The translations under genes and the position numbers were made by a program. A DNA stretch of 64,000 bases from Selaginella moellendorffii. Taxonomy: Eukaryota; Streptophyta; Lycopodiopsida; Selaginellales; Selaginellaceae. Where the stretch lies: NCBI RefSeq assembly GCF_000143415.4, contig NW_003314285.1, forward strand, positions 531,469-595,468, in the 5' to 3' direction. Under the pieces are notes generated by a model. It did no database searches and had not been told where the DNA came from. It worked only from the letters and a program-made list of their open reading frames with translations. This document shows, in pieces, positions 19,897-33,138 of this stretch (position 1 is its first letter; every line of letters starts with the position of its first letter).

Positions 19897-21541
19897 TCAA
19901 TGATAGAGAACAGAAGGCACCGCCACAGTCAAGGAGCAGCCCTTAACCATGCAAGGCTGCCTCATTTGGCCTTTGATTTCATCCCAGACTCTTTCACAGA
20001 CATCGTCAATGCGCGCCAGCAGAGAATGCAGTGCCTTGAAGCTTACCGTGATCTCTACAATCGGTATCGAGTCCACGCCTGTCTCAATTGGCTCGCAGCC
20101 AACCCACAGGAAGATGAAGAGATCGTAACTTGCCTTGTACTTATTCCTCTTTATCACGTCCCGGAAGTGTTCAACGGCGTTCTTGTGCGGATCCTTGTTC
20201 ACCGAAATTTGCCTTTTTCCCAAGCACCCGTCCTTCAGTAGATGCGCTAGGCCATTGCGATCCATATCAGCAGCTTGGCAAATGAATCTCACCGGGCAAT
20301 GCGTCAGAGATCTCCCACCATGTTCGACGACCGCCGTCTCTATACCACCCACAAATACACTCACTCACTCGGCTTTGAGACCCAGCCCTTTCTGTCCCAG
20401 TAACGACCAGGTAGTGGTACAGAGACATTCTGTGTTGCCAAGCCTAACAACGTTGCTTCCACTGCGTTCCACCCACACCGAGTCATGTTCTTTCCTCCGT
20501 CCAACATGGCCACCGAGACATAACATTCGATATGTGCCACCTGTTCCCAGCCAGTGGCCTGGTAATCTCGAACAACACACCTCGCTGACGCAACAGCACG
20601 AAGATAATCACTCGCCTCCTCCAACTCTTGCTTGCCAGGTCGAACGTAAAAGCATCTCGAGTCCATCGCACTTGGAAGTTGTTCAGTGCAGCCACCAGCC
20701 AACTGCGCAACGAAGCCCGTGTACTCTTTTCTGTCCAGCCCAGAGATGTACTTTCTCAGTGAAGTCCCCAAGGATTTCAGCTCGTCATCCAGACTGTTCT
20801 GGAGGAACAGCTGAAGCAGGCGGGGATTTTTTCCCGTTTTCTCCTGCCAGCTTTGCTGCATTTTGAAGCTCAGCCTAAAGCACACAGTTAGCAAGATGAG
20901 AAGACAGAGTCTTACTCGCCTCCTCGTATCACCAGCGACCACCAGATACTCTGGGTGACTTGGCCTAGTCAGGCTTAGCCTAACATAGTAGATCACAGCA
21001 CGCTTTGTCTCTGCCTTTTCTCTCTGTAAAGCTGTATCGACTAGTCCCTTCCGTTGCTCATCCAATTACATCATTTTGGGCTGGGACTGAAGCCAGATTT
21101 CCGTCCTCAAACTAGATATCTGTTCCGGCACTTGTTCCCCTTTGCAGAATGCAAGGCGCACAGCATGTCTCAAACAACCATCAAAGTCGGCAATTAGTAA
21201 CTTTGCAAAAAGATAAACAACCAGATAGGGCTTTGTGCTATAAATATCCAGCTGCCACCACCATGCAAAACGTTTTCCCTTCACCCAGCGGACCAGTCAC
21301 GATCCCTCATACACCCGAGCATGATAATTGCTCCTCGAGCAACTTAAGCTTCTTCAAATGTGATAGTTGCTCCTTGAGCAACTTAAGCTTGCCTTCCAAA
21401 TCCCAGATGTCGACAGCTGACGCTGAAGCATTGGCATCTTCTCCTTCTCCCATGAGCTTCTGGACATTACCGAGATTTCAAAGTCGCCACAATATACCTC
21501 TGCAAGAGCTTTCCATGCACTTACCCTCTTCCTCCACATAA
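19897..21541 (-). CDS. Unrecognised gene, probably multi-exon or decayed
   Basis: Several minus-strand frames lie in one line and may be one gene: about 21300-21541 with a leucine-rich coiled coil built from a duplicated 33-bp unit (LKLLKEQLS, then LKLLEEQLS); 21066-21284 ending EQISSLRTEIWLQ; 20361-21065 (234 codons, with LLQLFLQNSLDDELKSLG and RKYISGLDRKEY); and 19897-20364 (155 codons, with NAVEHFRDVIKRNKYKASYD). Stops or frame changes separate them. The join at 20361-20368 lies in GAGTGAGTGAGTG, which offers a GTGAGT splice donor. I know no family for it. Read either as exons of one gene or as a pseudogene; the listed span is the outer limit. Confidence 0.35.
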
Positions 21542-22650
21542 TATCTAGGAATCTAAAGTACCCTCTAACCTTGGATGGATCGCTTAGGCAGTGAGAACCC
21601 ACGGCCTGTAAGCTGAAAGACAAAAGCAGTCTTGCACATAGGAAGAATGAATATGTATGGATGATGAGAGCCAAAATGGTTGAGAGGAAAAGATAGAAAA
21701 TATGAATGGACAAAAAAATAGGAATAGAGTATTGAGTTTGAAGACAGAAAAAAACACCAACAACGAAAAATTGTGGGGTCAAACTAGAACTTAGACCGAA
21801 GAAAATTAAAAGAGGAAAATGTGCTAAAGAAAACCTGTGCCCTCAAAGTTCAAGTGATGAAGATATAAATGGATGAATGAAAATGTGGAATTACCCCATT
21901 AATGACTACAACTTGTATTAAGTCCCTGAAAAGAGCAAGTTATGTAATATCTCTGTAACAATGTAGAAGTAAATATGGAAAATTATCTATGCCAAAGAAA
22001 ACAAAATGGGATAGAAATTTTTTTAAGAAGGACTTAGATGCCTCTATATGCAAGGCCTAACCATGTCTCAAATTTGCTGCTAAACTAAAAACTGTTATAC
22101 TGATATCAACTTGTAATTGTAACTTGTATATGATAATGAATTTCTGTCTAAATTTTTTTGTGTCTAGAGAGGGAAATTTTTCTCATGTCTATGGATAATA
22201 ATTAAATTGAATGTAAAAATCATGAAGAAAATGTTCAAGCTCACATGTAGTTGCATTTGGTATTTGCAGTCAACACAATAAAGAAAATTAATATGGCATT
22301 TGCAGTCAACACAATAAAGAAAATTAATAATAATAACTATAACCAATGAAGAATAATTCTGAGAAAGATGATGATAAAGGAAAACCAAAAACTCCAAATA
22401 TAGCCTAGAAAAACTCAAAGCTTATAATTGAGTTTTTCTAGAGAATTTAGAAATAGTCACCCCATCAACAAAAAAGAAGCGAAGAGAAAATGGGAGAAAA
22501 TGAAAAGAGAAGTATGAAAATGTGAGAAAATTAGGGAAAAGAAATAAGAAAAACAAAGAAAAGGGATAGTAATGGAACTTGATCATCACTAAAATGTTGA
22601 GTATGAGAAAATTTAAGTTGATCTTATGTTCTTGAGTTTTAAGAATTAAT
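21542..22650. other. AT-rich intergenic; one short direct duplication
   Basis: No gene. At 22261-22330 a stretch of about 33 bp (core CAGTCAACACAATAAAG) is directly duplicated. Confidence 0.5.
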
Positions 22651-23516
22651 TTTAAAGGAACTCTTTAATAGTGCTTTCAAACTAACTTGAGGTTAAGACT
22701 GAGGGTTAAGGGTTTTGGGTGGGAGTGAGCATGGACTCAGGTGGTGCCAAAAAAGCTACCCAAGGAAGTTTTCAAGAGCAATTCCCACTTTCGAAAGGGA
22801 AATCAATTACAATATTTTTGATTTATATAAAATAGTGCTCCACTTGAGTATTATGTAGCTCATTGGTCTTTACTTCTTCCTAGGGCTTTGGGCCTTCCTT
22901 TCAGGATAAAAGTGGGGGAGTAAAGGTATCTATATCGAGCTGTTAGGCCCTAGTGTTTTTGTGTGGGGTCCCAAAGCAAGAGATGCACAAACGATTTGGG
23001 ATTTATAAAGTCTTATGATCAAATCTTGTTATACTAAGGGATGTTAGGAACCTAAAAGCTTGGTTAGGGCACTCAAAGGAAAAGGGTGGGGAAAGTATCC
23101 ATGAGGTTTACACTGGGCTGTAATGTTTCGAAATGTCATCCTAAAGTTTTGGACTAGGGAAAAGAAGAAGAGCAATCCTTTTATGTAATAATCAAGGATA
23201 TGGTCATGTGGCAAAGTAGTCCCAGAGGTTAATGGGACTTAGTAGTTAAACCTTCAGAGGTGGTGTTGGCAAGCACAACCTTGGATGGAAAAAGATTTAG
23301 TGGTGACCAAAAAAGGGATATTAAGGAAAGGTGTTCTTTATGTCTCTAGGCCATGAGTGCACCTTTTTTTCCAATTGATTTTGGGTTTTGGGATATTTTG
23401 GGTTAAGTGTTTTTAAGTTTGAATGATATTGCATTGAGTGACTTCTTAGGAAGTACAAATTCAAAAAATTACATTTGCCATTAAAGAAGTTTCGAGCTCA
23501 ACTTTGTTGGTTGGAT
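22650..23516. mobile_element. Decayed LTR sequence related to the unit at 47863-48615
   Basis: 23340-23515 aligns with 48084-48240, including GGGATATTTTGGGTTAAG against GGGATATTTGGGGTTAAG and the TTACATTTG at the LTR/internal junction. Heavily C-to-T decayed. It directly abuts the next element. Confidence 0.5.
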
Positions 23517-26500
23517 AGGAACTTCTATATATTTCTTGTTGAGTATATTTGGCATGGCTCTTAATTCTCTTTTGCTATGTCTTGCATTAGTTTAATAAGA
23601 ATCCTTGTATATTGAAACTAGTCCCTCAATATCGTTAGATGATAGTTTACCATGTTTGCCAAACACCTTCACTATTATGCCCTTTGTGTGAAAAATGTCT
23701 AGATTTGCTCATTTGGCATATTTATAAAATGTGGAGATTGCCTTGAATACAATGGTGTTTATCCCATGTCCAAATTCATAATCTAAAGATATTCTATATT
23801 TAGTAAGTTTTGAGTTTATCCTAGAGACTAACTCCTAGTACTAAGGGTGGCTAAAGCCCAAAGTGTGTGTTCCTCAAAGTGGGGTTTTGGGAGGTTCCAA
23901 ATGCATAGTAGGGATAGTGGGTAAGTCAAATATAGTTGACCAATATAAGGCATTAACTCCCATTTACATGCTTATTTTTGTTCCACATCCAACTTAGGTT
24001 TAAGCCTAAGTTCCATACTATGCTAGCTAGTGGAGTATCCATATCTTCATGTTAGGCCACCGGTATGTTAAAGTAATGATAAATTTCATTTGGCTTCATT
24101 TTGCGTGTTAGTACTAGCATTAGGATGTTGAATGCTTTAGGACTATTTCAAGTTGCTTTGTGCTTCTGTCCTTTTGTTCCTTTAGTTGTACACTCAAAAG
24201 TCACTCTGTGCTTTGGTTTCTTTGCTCCTTGGCTTCATGCTTAAGAGTTTGGTTTCATTCCTTCATTCAGTGGCTCAAAGCTTTGAAATTTAGGTTTTGC
24301 TCTACTATCCTTTATACACATGACATGTGACATGTAACATATAGAGGGTTTAGTTTTTGTTTCGTGGTTATTCTATGATAAATCAAAGGGTAAAAACCAC
24401 ATGTGTTGTATTTGGTATCAGAGGATACATTTTAGCGAGTACTATCCAATGAGATTGGGCAACTAGTTTCGTTGCATACGCAAAGATAAAAATGATGATC
24501 CAAGTGGGTATACATTTGGGTGCAAAGGCTTTGCATTTGTTCCTTAGGTATGGATTTTAGTTACTTTTTTGTATTAAATTATATGAGCTTGTTCTTGGGC
24601 TTAGAGGATGGATTAAGATATTCCATTTGCACAAGTTTACGCTTGGGTTTATGAGTGAGGCATATTAACAACTCAATATTACACTTTGAGTTGATAAAAT
24701 TAATGTTAGCTTATCGGTGGTTCTAGAAGTTGTTCCATATACTATAGGTAAAAATAAACCTTTCCTAGATTTGCTATGAGTGGGAAATAAGCTGGTCCAT
24801 AGCTATTTAGCATAACACTAGTGGATCCTTCCTAAGCATAATTATAAGTGGATCAATCAAGATTGTAGGGATTAGTCTATTGGTTTAAGTAGTCATTGCC
24901 GTGCTCTCTCATAAACTTTTCTTGAATTGGATTGAAAGTAGTGCAAAAGCAAGCTTGAGATTTAGTCAAAGATGAGACAAAAAAGAGAATCCTTAGAGAT
25001 GAAGGATTAAATATGTAAATCATTTTATTTTCTTCAAGAGATAATTTATAACAAGGTGTTAACTCATTGCTTATGTTCACATCATGCAATTGAAAGTCCT
25101 TGTTAATTATAGTGATCTTATAAGTGGTGAGTCGTGGGATGGATGGTGGTGAAACATTAAACCATTTTGTCTAAACTTGCTATTGAAAATTTGGGTTGCA
25201 ATGTTCAATTCTTTTCCAGAAAACTTTGCTATTGCTCTTTGAGTAGTTTAGTGTTGGATTAGTTTTGAGTTTGGTTTGATAGAGAGTGGCATAAGCTTGT
25301 CTATGTTGTGAATACAAGTTAATGATGTGGACTATTGTAAATCTTTATTGGTGGGGTGTAGCATTTATATTGCATTTTATTGAATAGAGTTTACATTTGA
25401 TACTCACATAAACCTTTATAATAGTGACATGACATTGCTTGTGTTATTGCTTGATTGATGATCAAGTTATTATGATTTATATATATCATATCCATGTGAT
25501 AGTGAGCAATGTATTTACAAAGTTGCTTGGATAAACAATGATCAATTTTAAAGTGGTTAAAAGTGAAGCCAATCTACTTGCAAGTAATAGCATTATAGTA
25601 GCTTTAACTGGATACTTAATAATAATCCATTATGCTAAGTTTAAGTTGGTACCTTATTTTCTTGAGAGTTGCCTATTGAGGTGTTGGAAAAGGGTTGTAA
25701 CATTCATTTGCTATAGCTCGTCAGTTGATCTGTTAGCACTTGGAGTAGATTGTTGGATGGGGAAGGTGTGTAACTAAGATATTGATATTACTAGCACTTG
25801 TGTTAGTGGAAGTGGCGTTATTATTTCAAGTGATTTTTTCCTTAGACCTTGATTTTCTATGTCATTTTTCTTGTTATTGTTTTGGCTTCACATTAGGTTT
25901 TGAAGGTGATTAAAGAAAAGTGTTAAATGCAATATAGATATCTGAAGATGTGGTCTCATTGATCTTGACTTCATCTTAGTAGCGTTACATTTTTGCTAAG
26001 GATTGTGATGTTTAACTTAGTTGTTTGAGGTTAAAATGTTAATACCAATACTATAGCTTTGTCTATGAGGAGGTTGTGTACCAATAAGAGTCTATATCAT
26101 GATTTTCACTTTAGTTTCAACTAAGTGTGATCATATATAATTATCCTCTTTAAAGCATGCTCAGAACTATTGGTTATGTGCATTAATGAGCTTATTGCAA
26201 TTGAGTTGGATTCGAGTGGCAATTTAGTTCATGCTTATTCATGTATATAGGGTGTTACATTTAGGTTGGACAAGTATATGATTCAATGGCATAAATTTAG
26301 TATTTGGGTCTTGTAAAAGACAAATTGAAGAGTGATTATTCGTTACTTTGTAACTAGTGATTGCTTGTAGATTTTGTCAAAAGATTATGGACATTTGCTT
26401 CACTCAATGAAGATTTATTAATGATGGGTTTACTTTACAGAATGGTGTTGTAGAGGATTGTGTCCTTAAACTTGCATGGTTTTTCCATGTTGGCATGTCA

Positions 26501-29500
26501 ACTCTACCTTTATCAATATCATTTAGTTATGTTTATTTTATGGTGTTAGATTTTATTAGGTTTTGAATGTGGTGAATCACTCATTGATAATGTGTTAACT
26601 AAGTTTTGCTGCAGGTTTAGTCTCAGATACTAAATAAGTATCTTTGACTTTGGTTAGCTTAGTTGCTAAAGAGTTTTGAGTGGTGATTCATTATTGCTTT
26701 TTTCTAGCTTTGTTCTGGTATTGATGGCATTAAAGTGATGCCCTATCATTAATATTATTGTTGTTGATATTTGAGTGAAATGAAATATCTCTCCATAGAA
26801 TTGATATTGAGATTTATTAGTCTCAATGCAAATAATGTTGGTATTTGAGCTGAAGCTTTGTGTTTTTGGCATCCATGCAATTGTTAGCTAACACAACTAT
26901 ATTAACATTCAAATAAACTAAGTGGCAAGTTTGAATTAGTTGTGTTCTAGACAAGATTGTTTAGTAAGGGTTAAGTGTTGAGGTTTTCCTTAAAGTCATG
27001 GACTATGCTAACTTTACAAGAGGAAGAGTTAGTGATTGATATTAAAGATATTAGTTCTTTATTGGATTTGAGTTGAGGATATATTGATCATTAATATTAC
27101 TTCTTATGTTTGTTATGAAATGAATTATGTCTTACTATAGAAGATGGATTCATGGAGGATTAATTTGGTGGTCACTCGTTAAGCATAACTTTGTTATGTT
27201 TACTTTTTAGATTAATGTAGAAATGCTTTTCATTAACTTTGTATTATAATGTTTAGCTTATAGATGTGTTGAAAGGATATTGTGATTTATACTATGATTT
27301 CTTCTTTGGCATTGACATTAGTTCATATGAAACTTGTGATCATTATTTGGTGAGACTTGGCTATATGCTTTTTCAAACTTTTGGTTCCTTGAGTTTTTAT
27401 GCTCATTGTTCCATTTGTTAAAATTTTTTAGGGAAAGCATTCTAACTCATAAATTTGATGTTGAAGTTAGTATTTACATTTGGCAATCATTAGTGATGAT
27501 TGACTATTATCCAGGTTAGTTGATCATCTTTGTCAAAGATTTTACTTGATTATTGTTAATATAGAATGCTTTGTTGGCTTTTAGGATGGTGAATTCTTTC
27601 TTCAATGATTTCTCTATTGATGGGATGATTATAGATTTTTGCATTACCACAAGTTCTTTATAGTTTACTCTGGATTGGTCTTTTCAGTTTGAGATATTAG
27701 TAGGATGTTATTAGTTTTTGCTTAAACAACTTGAGTTCCTTCGTATTATTGACTGAGATTTATTTAAGCTGGCTAGTACAATAGTTAACATAAATGAGTG
27801 TTTATTGGTCTTGCTACATTCATTCTATTTTGTTGATTATTGCTCGAGTTGGTTCTGATAGATTAGGATGTTATTTCTTTCAAATGATACATTCGCGAGC
27901 ATTTTACTTGCTAATTAATGATACTTTGTGTTCTTTGAAGTTATTTTTCATAAGTTGCTGAACATGCTATCTGTAATCTTTGATAGTTAAGATTTATCAT
28001 TGAATTTTCTTGATGATACATCAGATATTTAATTTTGTTTGATGATAAATCTTATATTTTCCGGTTATGATAATCTTGGTGGTTCCTATACTCTAATACT
28101 AGTTTATCAGATGATAACTTACTTGGAATGCTTTTGTGTTCTAATATAAGCTTTATTCACTGATAATTAATTCTCTTAGATATCATTGTCTTTGACTTTG
28201 ATATTGTCCATTTATTGATCTTTGTGTTTGGGCCAGTATAGACAAACTGGCTTTGGCACTTTATGTGCATTATGAAATCTTTAGTCATGGGGTAGCTATT
28301 GTCAACTGATCACATCATCTGTCTCTCTATCAATGTTCCTTATTTCGTTAAAAGAGCGTGATCATGTAAAAACTTTAACTACCTATTTACAGTAGTCTAT
28401 CGATTACCGACAAGTTTTGTTTCTTTATTCATGAGGGTTGGGGCCTCTGGCTTTTCTCTTTATGTCCTTACAGGCAGGGGTGTATCACACTTTTGTAAGC
28501 TGGGTGACATATGAAGTAGCAAGGGTGGCTGATTCAATTAGTCATTTCCTTGTCAGTGATGGCCAAAAGGTGTTTGAGTTGGTAGTGCATTTGCTTTGGA
28601 CAAAGAAATTACCCTAACTCATTTAAGTTAGTGCATTTCTCATATAATATGATTGCCATAAACTTTTTTTTGGAGTTGTGTCCTTGGCAGTGGTTTAGAG
28701 TTGAGTATGCATTGATGAAAACATCAATCTTCCCTAAGGGGGGGAGAGTGTCATAAATATAATTGTGGGTATCACTTTCGGATATTTTTTCGTTACTGCC
28801 ATGACGGCAAAAAGTTCATATTGTTAGACCCTTTATCAATCCTTTTATCAGTCCTTTTTGTTCAAGTGTTAGTAAACTGGGCTTAGGATCTGTACTTAGC
28901 CAGATGGACATAAAATAGAAACTCTTATGTATTTTTTGTTGAGCATACTTGGCTCGGCTATTAATTCTCTTTTGCTCTATCTTACACTGGCTTGACAAGA
29001 ACTGTTACATATTAAAACTAATCCTTCAATATTACTAGATGATAACTTACTGTGTTTGCCAAACACCTTTGCTATTATGCTCTTTGTGTTAGTCTCATTC
29101 CGGTCCCAAATGCTATTTATGGAAAGTGTCTAAATTTGCTTATTTGGCATATCTTCAGAAAGAGATTATTCTAAACACAATAGTGTTTATCTTGTGTCTA
29201 AATTTGCAATCTAAGAACATTCTATATTTAGTAGGTTTCAAGTTTAACTCTTGGTACTAAGGGTGAAAGCCCAAAGAGTGTGTTCCTAGAGGGGGTTTGT
29301 ATATATCCCAAATATATAATAGTGATAGTGGGTAGGTTGGGCATAATTGACCAACTTGAGGCATATTCTATCTCTTGTTTATATGCATGTCCTTATTTTG
29401 CATCTGAAATTTAAGTTCTACTCTACTGTCCTTTTGACATGTGGCATGTGACACATGGCATGTGGAGGGTTTAGGTTCCACTTCATGGTTATTCTATAAT

Positions 29501-29542
29501 AAATCACCATAGAATATAAAGGTAAACCCCACATATACTACA
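23517..29542 (+). mobile_element. Non-coding LTR retrotransposon E1 (LARD-like), old copy
   Basis: The 5' LTR (23517-24410, its first ~170 bp missing) is followed after TT by the initiator-Met primer site TGGTATCAGAGG (24413-24424). A 4.3-kb internal region leads to a purine tract AAGGGGGGGAGAG (28736-28748) and a 3' LTR (28749-29542, TGTCAT...ACTACA). The two LTRs align with each other and with those of E2 and E3. The internal part shows no gag or pol motif and no long frame, yet it is shared with E2 and E3, so it fits a large retrotransposon derivative mobilised in trans. C-to-T and G-to-A changes dominate its differences from E2 and E3. Confidence 0.75.
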
Positions 29543-31299
29543 CTGTACTCTCAAAAATATTTATCACCATCTACTTGTTTACTAGATTTTGATTTATTTC
29601 AGATGTTGAAAATCCTCCTCAAGCATGCTATAGAGCTCATTTTCTTTAGAAATGAACACATGACTAAATAAATAAACACCTCCACATGGAGAATGTTAAG
29701 AATCTTTATTGTAATTGTTGATTAGTAAATTCTGAGAAAATGAGTCAACATAGGAGGAGTATTTTTAAAACATTGTCCAGCTGGGTTGAAAAAAAAAAGC
29801 ATGATAGAAGTAAAGATTTTAAAAACTATTCAAAAAGAGGATTGTTGGTAAGTATGAATGTATTGGAAGGTGAATATATGAAGATGGAAAAAGGTTATAA
29901 AGGATGACAAATGTGGGCTCAGTGTCAAAAATGGTTGTGCAATCAGCAAAGATGTGTTGTAGATCATCTTGGGAAAAATCAATGATAAATCTAGAGCTAC
30001 CAATAATCATAGTATAAACATGTAAATGTGACTGGAGTTTTGAGAAAAGATTAGATTGCATGGCTCAGACAAACCAAGCAAATGAACTTTGACTGTTAAA
30101 TCAACTAGATCTAGGATTCATGAAGATGAAAAACAATATTTGCCATAGATCCTTTGATAGAAAAGACATGATGCCTCAGCTATAAAGTGAGGCATCCCAC
30201 TGTGACCACCATCTATTGCAAGGGAATCTCGCAACTTTTTTATGCTCTCAAGATCATATGGAAATGAACCTCTCACTAAAAGGCCAAGAGAAAAAGGTGT
30301 TGAAAAAAATGGTTGCCAGAAAAGAAAAACTATGAAAGAATCTCTCCACTTTCTTCCAGTGTATTTAGCTGATCGCAGCAGCACAAAGAATAATATATAA
30401 TTAATATAATAATCTGCAAAATCTCAAATGTACCTTTGTGAATATCAGTCTTATGGAGTCGTTTACAACATGCGCATCCTAGACTGTGTTTGTAAAGTAG
30501 AATTCACCTGCATATAAAGTGCAAAGAAAATTAGAACATTGGTAAACTTAGGAAAAAACAAAAAACGCTCAATGCATCCAGTTAAATACACTGGAGGACC
30601 CAATAGAGAACGTTCTCTTAACTATTGTAGAGAATAATCTACAATCTGCAAAGATCTCATCAAATCATTGTGGTTTTTTCACCTGCATCTGAAGATGGCC
30701 ACTCCCGCTCAAAAATGATGTTTGGAGCTGGTAAAGTCGCCTGTTCTGGATGTGAAGAACTCGAACCGTGAGATTTGGCTGGCCAGACTAGCATAAAATC
30801 GTTGCAAAACTGTCAGCCGTGCTCTATAAACTCCAGCTTCCAGGTTCGCAGAATGAGAATGCTCTTTCATATTCCTTGCAATTCACCGCACACAAATCGT
30901 GAAAAAAGTTTGCGTGCTTAAAGGCGAAATCAGTCTGGCAAGCAAATCTCTTTGAAGTTTTTGATAGCTACTAACTTTGCTTGTTCGTTTATCTGTTTTT
31001 TTCTTGCGGATATCGAAAAATTCTCGTCTCACTGACTTGAAAATTCCGTGTTCTTGCTGAGAACACTATAACAAAAACAAGATGGACATCCATGCGAACA
31101 AACAAACTTGGTGTTACACATTCAAAGAACAGGATTTTAAGATAGTCTTCTTCCATGAACAAGCTGTAAAAATTGATCGAATGTAACAAAGAACTACATT
31201 CTTCGCAGAAAATACAAACGAAGATTTCCTCGACCATTGTTGACACTCATAAGATCTGGGAGAAATCAATCAATATAGATTTCGAGCTAGGCTAGTCTT
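29543..31299. other. Intergenic; one weak open frame
   Basis: The only longer frame is 30118-30384 on the minus strand (88 codons, containing LRDSLAIDGGHSGMPHF), which I do not recognise and cannot support as a gene. No RNA gene seen. Confidence 0.4.
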
Positions 31300-31972
31300 T
31301 TAGCTCTCAGCTATAGGCTTGAGCCTGATGAGCCTTCGTATGCGATCTTTGTCAGTGTGTTCTAGCATTCCCTACAAGGAAAAAAACGTGAAAAACGAGG
31401 ATACTCCTTTTGCGAATTGATCAATAAGCCTACCTGGGAGACGATCTCGTCCAGGCACAAGCAAATCTTCCCGTACTTGTCTAGAAAAACTCGCTCAGTC
31501 GGGATTTTCTTGCACACATCTTTCACGGAGGAAGTGATCGAGAATAGAACTTCCACCACTGCAAAGTTCACGCGAAAATGTGTGTGTGAGAGAGAAGAGA
31601 TCTCTAGAATCTTACACGTAAGTTCGTCGTATTCATCCTTTCCCACCGTGAAGATCCATATCTCTCCCATCACAGTGTAAGTGATATGGACGGATCTGGA
31701 CTAAGAAGAAAGGCGTGATGGATTTGATGCGAGAAAGGAAAATCAAGCTACATTCTTACTTGTGAGACGCCACAAAGGATTCCTCGTCGCGAGCGCCCTT
31801 GAGATTATCCGTGCCGAGCTTCACCAGGAATGATCTCCAGTGAAGGCGCTCCTCGCCGGGAACTCCATGAAATCTGGCGCCAGATCTCTCAGATTGAGCT
31901 CAGAACGATCACGCCTTACCTCTCGAGCAGCACATTGCCGGAGGAATTCGCGAAAAGGACGCACATAAGCAT
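31300..31972 (-). CDS. LOLITA-like longin-domain subunit of the TPLATE endocytic complex
   Basis: Five exons (31920-31972, 31760-31873, 31616-31695, 31434-31558, 31300-31371) join in frame to 147 residues; all four introns (46, 64, 57 and 62 bp) are GT/AG. The protein has the small longin/SNARE-like fold seen in adaptor sigma subunits: MLMCVLFANSSGNVLLER, then EERLHWRSFLVKLG, VGKDEYDEL, the stretch PTERVFLDKYGKICLCLDEI and a basic tail DKDRIRRLIRLKP. From memory this matches the LOLITA subunit of the TPLATE complex, which works with clathrin at the plant plasma membrane. The length and the complete start-to-stop reading support a working gene. It is divergent from SYF2, 45 bp between start codons. 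The LOLITA assignment should be confirmed by search; longin-like is firm. Confidence 0.82.
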
Positions 31973-32017
31973 CCTTGCCCAGATTTAGGGTTCTTCAGAT
32001 TTTTAGGGTTTTTAGAT
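31973..32017. promoter_or_regulatory. 45-bp bidirectional promoter with telo-box motifs
   Basis: This is the entire gap between the start codons of the LOLITA-like gene and SYF2. It holds TTTAGGG at 31984-31990 and TTAGGGTTT at 32003-32011; read on the minus strand the second is the telo-box AAACCCTAA, known from promoters of growth-related plant genes. No TATA box. With so little room the 5' leaders must overlap the other gene or be nearly absent. Confidence 0.65.
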
Positions 32018-33138
32018 ATGGAGAAGGAGAGCCGGGTCCATCCCGCCTGCATCAACGCGTCCAATCCGTATCACGAGTGCTCGCAATACTGCTTCCGGAA
32101 GATCGCCGAAGCGCGCGCCACAGGTAAGGATCATTCTCTCGCGTTCTTCCGGTAGAGATTTTGCGAATTTTTTTGCAGTGACCGAGGAATTGCCGAATGC
32201 GGGGCCTGTAGAAGACGAGAAAGAACAAGCGCCAGAGGTTGAAGAAGAAAAAGAAGCTCCAGTTCCAGTTCCTCCTCTAATCGAGGACGAATCTGGCTTG
32301 GATGAGCGGCAAAAGAAGCTGAGGCTGCTACAGCGGAAAATGGTATTTTGTATTTTCTTACTTTGGTTAGAAACTAGAACTTACGTTCTTTGTTGGTGGT
32401 GCTAGGACGAAGCTCGAAAGAAGAATGAGCAAGCCATGATGGCCGAGAGGAAGAAGCAGGACGCTCCCAAAGAAGAGAGAGGCGTCTCCAAGCAAAAGTG
32501 GTTCGAGGAGAAGCAAAAGCAAGCTGGGAAGCGCCTGGAGTTTAGTGGGATTGACAAATCGAAGATGTACATGCTGGACACACAAGAAGCCGCCGAAGAG
32601 AAGTATAAAAAGCGTGACAAGAATCCTGCTCCTTTTGGATGGGATGGTAATAAGTCAATTGCGTTTCGGATCGAACTATGTATCCTAATATCTTTCTTCT
32701 TTTGTTGTTTCTGTAGTCTTCAATCAGAAGTCCTTGTATAACGCCTACAAGAAGCGGGCGAAGACAATCCCGAATACAGTGGAGGAGTACACGAAAGTCC
32801 GAGATAATGACCCCGACTTCTACTGTAACGAGACCAGCCTACAATACGGGAAGGTAGCGATCAATCATTTTCTGCAAGTCCCAGCCTAGCTCAACGTGCT
32901 GTTGTTTCAGACTCCCGCTGTCCCGGAGGAATTCGTCGATAGGATGGTCCAAGAGCTCGAAGGGAGGATTTCCAAGCGGAAGGACTTCAGCCGGAGACGC
33001 AAGTACCACGAGGAAAAAGACATCGACTCCATCAACGAGAGAAACGAACATTTCAACCGCAAGATCGAGAGAGCGTTTGGCAAGTACACTGTCGAGATCA
33101 AGAACAACTTGGAACGAGGCACTGCTCTGCCAGATTAA
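32018..33138 (+). CDS. SYF2: SYF2 pre-mRNA splicing factor
   Basis: Five exons (32018-32123, 32179-32342, 32406-32646, 32717-32853, 32911-33138) give 291 residues with GT/AG introns of 55-70 bp. SYF2 is a component of the Prp19-associated (NineTeen) spliceosome complex. The N-terminus has HPACINASNPYHECSQYCF, the plant-type start; the middle is a charged coiled coil (KLRLLQRKM, EEKQKQAGKRL); then DKNPAPFGWDVFNQKSLYNA, KKRAKTIPNTVEEYTKVRD and the C-terminal SKRKDFSRRRKYHEEKDID and FNRKIERAFGKYTVEIK, all typical. Length matches the family. It shares its promoter region with the LOLITA-like gene and ends 104 bp before the convergent PPR stop. Confidence 0.93.

Noticed and set aside
20355-20370. 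GAGT repeat slippage as the cause of the frame break between the two unrecognised frames
   Set aside because: Adding or removing one 4-bp unit still leaves the TGA in the entering frame, so slippage alone does not explain it; a splice donor (GTGAGT) is the better candidate.
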